DNA of 17,468 nucleotides from Alphaproteobacteria bacterium. Its GTDB lineage: Bacteria; Pseudomonadota; Alphaproteobacteria; Caulobacterales; Caulobacteraceae. Under the pieces are notes generated by a model. It had not been told where the DNA came from, searched no databases, and saw only the letters and a program-made list of their open reading frames with translations. Where the stretch lies: positions 1 to 17,468 of the forward strand of contig JAHINZ010000446.1 in NCBI GenBank assembly GCA_018895795.1, written 5' to 3'. Position numbers and translations under genes: made by a program. This document shows, piece by piece, positions 12,851 to 17,468 of this stretch; positions within the stretch are counted from its first letter, which is position 1, and each line of letters begins with the position of its first letter.

Positions 12851-14956
12851 ATGGCTGACGCCGCCCTGTCCAAGACCGCTTCCGCGATGCCCACGGCCAG
12901 TTCGCTGTGGGCCGGGATTCTGCGCGGCGAAATGGGCCTGGCCCTGGGCGTGGTCGGCATCATCGTCCTGCTGATCCTGCCGGTGCCGCCGTTCCTGCTG
13001 GACCTGCTGCTGGCGATCTCGTTGACCGGCTCGGTGCTGATCCTGATGACGGCGGTGCTGATCCGCAAACCGCTGGAATTCACCTCGTTCCCGACCGTCC
13101 TGCTGGTCGCGACCCTCTATCGTCTGGGCCTGAACATCGCCTCGACCCGCCTGATCCTCGGCCACGGCCAGGAAGGCGCGGGGGGCGCCGGCGCGGTGAT
13201 CGCCGCGTTCGGCAAGCTGATGATGCAGGGCAATTTCGTCATCGGCATCATCGTGTTCATCATCCTGCTGGTGGTGAACTTCATGGTGGTCACCAAGGGT
13301 TCGGGGCGGATCGCCGAGGTCGCGGCCCGCTTCACCCTGGACGCCATGCCCGGCAAGCAGATGGCCATCGACGCCGACCTGTCGACCGGCCTGATCGACC
13401 AGGAAACCGCCAAGCAGCGCCGCAAGGACCTGGAGCAGGAATCGACCTTCTTCGGGGCCATGGACGGCGCCAGCAAGTTCGTGAAGGGCGACGCGGTCGC
13501 CGGCCTGATCATCACCGCCATCAATGTGGTCGGCGGCATCCTGATCGGCGTTGTCCAGCACAAGATGCCGATCGGCGCGGCCTCGGCCAGCTACACCCTG
13601 ATGTCGATCGGCGACGGTCTGGTCAGCCAGATCCCGGCCCTGATCATCTCGATCGCCGCCGGCCTGGTGGTGTCCAAGGCCGGGGTCGAGGGTTCGGCCA
13701 ACGCCGCCCTGACCACCCAGCTGTCGATGAACCCGGTGGCGCTGGGCATGGTGTCGGCCTCGTCGGGCGTGATCGCCCTGATCCCAGGCATGCCGATCTT
13801 CCCGTTCGCGGCGCTGTCGCTGGGCGCCGGCTTCCTGGCCTATCGCCGGTCCATGACCGCTGGGGCGAAGGCGGCGGCGCTGGATCCCCGGCTGGAGGAG
13901 GCCGTCGCGGGCGAGCCCGAGGAAGAGCCGATCAGCGCCTCCCTGGCCATCGACGACATCAAGATCGAGCTGGGCTATGGCCTGCTGACCCTGATCAACG
14001 ACCTGGACGGCCGCCGCCTGACCGACCAGATCCGCGCCCTGCGCAAGACCCTGGCCACCGAGTTCGGCTTCGTGATGCCGCCGGTGCGCATTCTCGACAA
14101 CATGCGCCTGGCCAATCAAGGCTATGCGATCCGCATCAAGGAGATGGAGGCCGGGGCCGGCGAGGTGCGCCTGGGCATGCTGATGGCCATGGACCCGCGC
14201 GGCGGCCAGGTCGAGCTGCCCGGCGAACATGTGCGCGAGCCGGCCTTCGGCCTGCCCGCCACCTGGGTGGCCGACGACCTGCGCGAGGAAGCCACCTTCC
14301 GCGGCTACACCATCGTCGATCCGGCCACGGTGCTGACTACGCACCTGACCGAGATCCTCAAGGAAAACATGCCCGACCTGTTGTCCTATTCGGAAGTGCA
14401 AAAGCTGCTGAAGGACCTGCCGGAGGGCCAGAAGAAGCTGGTCGACGACCTGATCCCGTCGGTGGCCACCGCCACGACGGTGCAACGCATCCTGCAGGCC
14501 CTGCTGAAGGAACGCGTGTCGATCCGCGATCTGCCGCAAATCCTGGAAGGCATCGGCGAGGCCGCGCCGCACACCAGCTCGGTCACCCAGCTGGTCGAGC
14601 AGGTCCGCGCCCGCCTGGCGCGTCAGCTGTGCTGGGCAAACCGCGGCGACGACGGCGCCCTGCCGATCATCACCCTGTCGGCCGAGTGGGAGCAGGCGTT
14701 CGCCGAGGCCCTGATCGGGCCTGGCGACGACAAGCAACTGGCCCTGGCCCCCTCGCGCTTGCAGGAATTCATTCGCGGCGTCCGCGAGGCGTTCGAGCGC
14801 GCCGCCCTGCAGGGCGAATCGCCGGTCCTGCTGACCAGCCCCGGCGTTCGGCCCTATGTCCGGTCGATCATCGAGCGCTTCCGAGGCCAGACCGTGGTGA
14901 TGAGCCAGAACGAGATTCATCCCCGCGCGCGGCTCAAGACCGTTGGCATGGTCTGA
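12851..14956 (+). CDS. flhA: Flagellar export gate protein FlhA
   Basis: A 701-residue component of the flagellar type III export gate. The N-terminal part, residues about 28-330, holds the multiple membrane segments. The conserved family loop is at about 148-180 (TKGSGRIAEVAARFTLDAMP, then IDADLSTGL), including the Asp pair at 174 and 176, the region linked to proton-driven export. RLGLNIASTRLIL at 91-103 is also characteristic. The cytosolic domain from about residue 350 forms the nine-subunit ring that binds chaperones, and ends near PRARLKTVGMV. The ATG at 12851 has only a weak ribosome binding site, but the protein begins normally for the family. In C. crescentus this gene was called flbF. 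Confidence 0.97.
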   Translation: MADAALSKTASAMPTASSLWAGILRGEMGLALGVVGIIVLLILPVPPFLLDLLLAISLTGSVLILMTAVLIRKPLEFTSFPTVLLVATLYRLGLNIASTRLILGHGQEGAGGAGAVIAAFGKLMMQGNFVIGIIVFIILLVVNFMVVTKGSGRIAEVAARFTLDAMPGKQMAIDADLSTGLIDQETAKQRRKDLEQESTFFGAMDGASKFVKGDAVAGLIITAINVVGGILIGVVQHKMPIGAASASYTLMSIGDGLVSQIPALIISIAAGLVVSKAGVEGSANAALTTQLSMNPVALGMVSASSGVIALIPGMPIFPFAALSLGAGFLAYRRSMTAGAKAAALDPRLEEAVAGEPEEEPISASLAIDDIKIELGYGLLTLINDLDGRRLTDQIRALRKTLATEFGFVMPPVRILDNMRLANQGYAIRIKEMEAGAGEVRLGMLMAMDPRGGQVELPGEHVREPAFGLPATWVADDLREEATFRGYTIVDPATVLTTHLTEILKENMPDLLSYSEVQKLLKDLPEGQKKLVDDLIPSVATATTVQRILQALLKERVSIRDLPQILEGIGEAAPHTSSVTQLVEQVRARLARQLCWANRGDDGALPIITLSAEWEQAFAEALIGPGDDKQLALAPSRLQEFIRGVREAFERAALQGESPVLLTSPGVRPYVRSIIERFRGQTVVMSQNEIHPRARLKTVGMV

Positions 14957-15031
14957 CGCGGGGCGGAACCGCTCCGGTGCGCTGACGTTTGTTTCCAGAG
15001 CGGGGGCTCACGAAACACACGGAGCGATCCC

Positions 15032-15520
15032 ATGAAGAGCCTTAAGCTCACCTTCTTCGCCGCCGCCGCGTCCCTGACGTTGGCGGGGGCCGCCTTGGCG
15101 CAAACGGCGCCGACGCCCGGCCAGCAGACGCCTCTGACCGCCTCGCCGATGGCGACGCCAAGCCTGCCGACCACCACGCCGGTTCCGCCGATGGAACGGT
15201 CGGCCCCCGGCGCGGCCACCACCTCGACCGCCACCCCATTGGCCTCGATGAGCGCTGAGGCCAACGCCTCGCCGATCTCGGCCATTGTCGCGAGCGACTA
15301 CACGATCGGAACCCAGGTCCGCGACCCGTCGGGCGTGGTGGTCGGCGCGATTTCCGGTTCCGGCGCCGCGGCGGATGGTTCGATCAATGTCACCGTCACC
15401 AGTGGGGCGACGAAGTTCGCCCTGCCCAGCGCCAGCCTGTATTCGAACGCCGGCGCGCTGACCACGACGGCGACGAAGGCTCAGATCGACGCCACCGTCG
15501 CGAGCGCCAAGGCGCAGTAA
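15032..15520 (+). CDS. Secreted or periplasmic protein of unknown function
   Basis: A 162-residue protein with a clear Sec signal peptide: basic MKSLK, a hydrophobic stretch, and a likely cut after Ala23 (AALA|QT). Residues 25-85 are Pro/Thr/Ala-rich and low in complexity. Residues 86-162 contain YTIGTQVRDPSGVVVGAISG, which loosely recalls a PRC-barrel-like beta fold, followed by FALPSASLYSNAGALTTT. I do not recognise a named family. GGAG at 15021-15024 supports the start. It begins 75 bp after flhA and has its own strong hairpin terminator, so it is probably a separate unit. A flagellar role is not indicated by the sequence. Confidence 0.75.
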   Translation: MKSLKLTFFAAAASLTLAGAALAQTAPTPGQQTPLTASPMATPSLPTTTPVPPMERSAPGAATTSTATPLASMSAEANASPISAIVASDYTIGTQVRDPSGVVVGAISGSGAAADGSINVTVTSGATKFALPSASLYSNAGALTTTATKAQIDATVASAKAQ

Positions 15521-15545
15521 CAACCTCGCGCGCTGGACGTCTCTG

Positions 15546-15572
15546 GCCCACTCGGCATTGCCGAGTGGGCTT
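15546..15572 (+). terminator. Terminator-like hairpin after the secreted protein gene
   Basis: GCCCACTCGGC-ATT-GCCGAGTGGGC is a perfect 11-bp stem with a 3-nt loop, 25 bp after the stop codon at 15520. Only two Ts follow. The stem is strong enough to be the likely 3' end of the upstream transcript. Confidence 0.65.
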
Positions 15573-15594
15573 GGCGCTGATAGCGATGCGCCAA
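15571..15594 (+). repeat. Second inverted repeat abutting the hairpin
   Basis: TTGGCGC-N10-GCGCCAA is a perfect 7-bp inverted repeat that begins at the base following the 15546-15570 stem and lies 36 bp before the next gene. It may be an operator for the DUF4282-type gene or a second arm of the terminator. Confidence 0.45.
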
Positions 15595-15629
15595 GATGGC
15601 GGGATTTTCGCCGATTTCGGGTATGTCGT

Positions 15630-16007
15630 ATGCCTCCGGCCAAGAAGACCAAATCCAGCAGCGCCCTGTTCTGGGACCTCCTGACCTTCGATCGGCTCGT
15701 GACCGGTCCGGTGATTCACCTGATCTATTGGGCCGGCCTCGGGGTCGTGGCCCTGTTCGGATTTTCGGTGGTCGGGGCGGCCGTAGGCCTGGCCCTGAAG
15801 GAGCCCGGCGTCGGCTCGCTGCTGCTGGCCTTCCCGGTGCTGATCGCCGGCCTGCTGGTCGCGGGCGCCATGGTGCTGCTGTGGCGCGCCTTCTGCGAAT
15901 TCTATGTGGCGATCTTCCGGATCAGCGAAGACCTGCGCGCCCTGCGTCAGACCAGCGACGCCGACCACGCCGTCCTCTCGCGGCTTCGCAAGCCCAAGGA
16001 AGACTGA
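15630..16007 (+). CDS. DUF4282-type small membrane protein
   Basis: A 125-residue inner-membrane protein. After a basic N-terminus (MPPAKKTK) it has the DUF4282-like pattern FWDLLTFDRLVTGPVIHLIY. Two membrane segments follow at about residues 29-53 and 63-86, then LLWRAFCEFYVAIFRISEDL, the conserved end of that domain, and a short charged tail. The function of the family is unknown. Starts further upstream in this frame fall inside the hairpins, so the ATG at 15630 is preferred, although its ribosome binding site is weak. The next gene begins 17 bp downstream and is probably co-transcribed. Confidence 0.8.
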   Translation: MPPAKKTKSSSALFWDLLTFDRLVTGPVIHLIYWAGLGVVALFGFSVVGAAVGLALKEPGVGSLLLAFPVLIAGLLVAGAMVLLWRAFCEFYVAIFRISEDLRALRQTSDADHAVLSRLRKPKED

Positions 16008-16024
16008 CCGCCGGAGCCGCCGCC

Positions 16025-16306
16025 ATGGCCCATGTCCTGATCATCCACGACGTCGCCGACTATACGGCGTGGAAGCGGGTGTTCGACGAGGCCGCCCGGA
16101 TCAGGCGGGAAGCGGGCGAGCGCAGCTTTCAGGTCCTGAAATTCGAAAGCGACCCCAACCGCATCGTTCACTTCTCGACCTGGACCTCGCATGACGACGC
16201 CCGGCGGTTCTTCGAGTCGCCCGAGCTGGTCGAGATCCGCCGGATCGCCGGGGTGACGGCGCCGGACTTCCTCTATCTCGATGAGCTTGAGTCGGGCGTC
16301 CTTTAA
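16025..16306 (+). CDS. Small dimeric alpha/beta-barrel-type protein, function unknown
   Basis: A 93-residue protein whose pattern suggests the dimeric ferredoxin-like fold of antibiotic-biosynthesis-monooxygenase and cyclase relatives: VLIIHDVADYTAWKRVFDEA at the start, then FQVLKFESDPNRIVHFSTW, then DDARRFFESPELVEIRRIAG. Such proteins are often small enzymes or stress proteins. No catalytic residue can be pointed to, so no reaction is assigned. GGAG at 16013-16016 precedes the ATG by 8 nt. It forms a pair with the membrane protein before it. Its TAA stop overlaps the TAA of fliJ on the other strand within a single TTAA. Confidence 0.75.
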   Translation: MAHVLIIHDVADYTAWKRVFDEAARIRREAGERSFQVLKFESDPNRIVHFSTWTSHDDARRFFESPELVEIRRIAGVTAPDFLYLDELESGVL

Positions 16307-16722
16307 CGTCCGCCGGCCGCCCTGCGGCGCAGGCCCAGCTCGTCCAGCGCGGCGTTTTCCAGCTGACCGGCCTTCTTGCGCTGAGCCACTTTCGCGGCCT
16401 CTGCCACGTGTTCGTATTTCTTCAGGGCCTCGAAGGCCAAGGACAGCGCGTCGCGAGCGCCCTGTTCCTCGATCTGCGCCTGGTCGATCTGCACCAGCAT
16501 CTCGCTCCGGCGGCGCTTGGAGCCTTCGCGATAGCCGATCATGTACCAGCCGGCCTCGGCCGAGCCCTCGGCCTCCTTGGCTTCGGCCTCGGCCTCGGCG
16601 TCCAGCATGGCCACCCGCAGTTCCGCGGCCATTCGCCGTTCAACGATGTCGGCCAGCCGCTTCTGCAGGGTCTCGACCTCGTGGGTCGAGATGCGGATCA
16701 GGGAGGCGGCCCACTTGGTCAT
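16303..16722 (-). CDS. fliJ: Flagellar export chaperone FliJ
   Basis: A 139-residue, highly charged, mostly helical protein directly after fliI, the standard place for fliJ. The sequence is a long coiled coil from about residue 12 to 125 (HEVETLQKRLADIVERRMAA, then QIDQAQIEEQGARDALSLAF), typical of FliJ. In the family FliJ acts as the stalk within the FliI hexamer, contacts FlhA and escorts export chaperones. Its ATG overlaps the fliI stop as ATGA, indicating translational coupling. It converges on the small plus-strand gene, with overlapping stop codons. FliJ is poorly conserved in sequence, so context carries much of the weight. Confidence 0.9.
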   Translation of the reverse strand: MTKWAASLIRISTHEVETLQKRLADIVERRMAAELRVAMLDAEAEAEAKEAEGSAEAGWYMIGYREGSKRRRSEMLVQIDQAQIEEQGARDALSLAFEALKKYEHVAEAAKVAQRKKAGQLENAALDELGLRRRAAGGR

Positions 16723-17468
16723 GCGTGGTCACTTTCAAGAATACTGGCCAGGTGCCCGAAGGAGTCGTCGAGGCTGGTGGCCTCGTCCTTGTCCTGGCTG
16801 AGGAACTCTTCGATCGCCGGATTGAGGCGGATGGCCCGATCGACGATCGGGTCGGCGCCGGCCCGATAGGCGCCGATGCGGATCAGCTCTTCCATGTTGG
16901 CGTAGGCCGCCATCACCTGACGGGCCCCTTTGACGATCTGGCGCTCGTGGTCGTACTGGCAGCCCGGCATGGTCCGGCTGATGGATTTGAGCACATTGAT
17001 CGCCGGGAAGCGGCCGCGCTCGGCGATGGCGCGCTCCATGACGATGTGGCCGTCCAGAATACCGCGGGTGGCGTCGGCGATCGGCTCGTTATGGTCGTCC
17101 CCGTCGACCAGCACGGTGAACAGGGCGGTGATCGGCGCGGCCGTGGTGCCGTCGGGGCGGATCGGTCCCGGACCGGCCCGTTCCAGCAGCTTGGGCAGTT
17201 CGGTGAAGACGGTGGGCGTATAGCCCTTGGTGGTCGGCGGCTCGCCGGCGGCCAGGCCGATCTCGCGCTGGGCCATGGCGAAGCGGGTGACCGAGTCCAT
17301 CAGGCACAGCACTTCCTGGTCCTGGTCGCGCAGATATTCGCAGATCGCCAGGGTCATGTAGGCGGCCTGGCGGCGGGTCAGGGCCGGCTCGTCCGAGGTG
17401 GCGACCACGACGATGGCGCGCTTGAGGCCTTCCTCGCCCAGGGTCTCCTCGATGAACTCGCGGACCTC
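16719..17468 (-). CDS. fliI: Flagellar export ATPase FliI, C-terminal part (runs off the window)
   Basis: The last 249 residues of the export ATPase; the start lies beyond the right edge and the frame is open to the last base. Visible are REFIEETLGEEGLKRAIVVV, the Walker B region LCLMDSVTRFAMAQREIGLA, and then AAGEPPTTKGYTPTVFTELP. IRPDGTTAAPITALFTVLVD, GRFPAINVLKSISRTM and a C-terminal helical domain follow. This is a close match to FliI of the F1-type ATPase family, which powers or assists unloading of export substrates at the FlhA/FlhB gate. Walker A is outside the window. Full-length family members are about 440 residues. It is translationally coupled to fliJ. Confidence 0.97.
   Translation of the reverse strand, partial: EVREFIEETLGEEGLKRAIVVVATSDEPALTRRQAAYMTLAICEYLRDQDQEVLCLMDSVTRFAMAQREIGLAAGEPPTTKGYTPTVFTELPKLLERAGPGPIRPDGTTAAPITALFTVLVDGDDHNEPIADATRGILDGHIVMERAIAERGRFPAINVLKSISRTMPGCQYDHERQIVKGARQVMAAYANMEELIRIGAYRAGADPIVDRAIRLNPAIEEFLSQDKDEATSLDDSFGHLASILESDHA

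Noticed and set aside
12821..14920. 699-codon open frame antisense to flhA
   Set aside because: It is rich in Gly, Asp, Gln, His and Arg with no domain, as expected from the complement of a GC-rich gene. flhA on the other strand is a full-length family match.
12907..14985. 692-codon open frame in another frame over flhA
   Set aside because: An Arg/Gly/Pro-rich translation with no recognisable motif. It is a product of high GC3 in flhA.
14957..15031. Possible terminator after flhA (GCGGAACCGC)
   Set aside because: The only stems are 4 bp with tiny or poor loops, and no convincing T-run follows directly.

Overview
The window is a high-GC stretch of flagellar chromosome from an alphaproteobacterium, almost certainly Caulobacter or a close relative in the Caulobacteraceae. 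This rests on three things: a SciP-type CtrA inhibitor next to the hook genes, the gene order fliF-fliG-fliH(flbE)-fliN-flbD followed by flhA, and sigma-54 promoters flanked by FlbD (ftr)-like inverted repeats. No mobile element, CRISPR array, tRNA or rRNA was seen.

Layout. (1) 1-2160, minus strand: the first 13 codons of flgL and the complete flgK, the two hook-filament junction proteins. (2) 2161-2564: a divergent control region. It holds a sigma-54 promoter for each direction, two ftr-like sites, and a 42-codon upstream ORF in the flgK leader. (3) 2565-6930, plus strand: the hook operon fliK (hook-length control), flgD (hook cap) and flgE (hook). Two perfect hairpins lie just ahead of flgE. 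(4) 6931-7626: an AT-richer spacer with a CtrA-like box, sciP, two hairpins, and then the fliF promoter region with a palindromic CtrA-like element. (5) 7627-12698, plus strand: the early operon fliF-fliG-fliH(flbE)-fliN-flbD, tightly packed. (6) 12699-14956: a strong hairpin and then flhA. (7) 14957-16306, plus strand: three small genes with no evident flagellar role (a secreted protein, a DUF4282-type membrane protein, a small alpha/beta-barrel protein). (8) 16303-17468, minus strand: fliJ and the C-terminal part of fliI, converging on the previous gene.

How it works together. From what is known of C. crescentus, CtrA turns on the early fliF-type operon. This makes the MS ring, switch, export parts and the sigma-54 activator FlbD. 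FlbD, released by assembly of the early structure, then drives the divergent flgK-flgL and fliK-flgD-flgE transcripts through ftr sites. SciP shuts off CtrA-dependent transcription in swarmer cells. The window therefore carries both layers of the timing circuit as well as the parts they control.

No new enzymatic or defence system was found. The observations most worth checking are regulatory: the flgK leader ORF that ends 8 bp inside flgK, the GANTC methylation site abutting an ftr-like site, the paired hairpins before flgE, two alternative pairings over the fliF ribosome binding site, and the compositional break at the 3' end of flgE.
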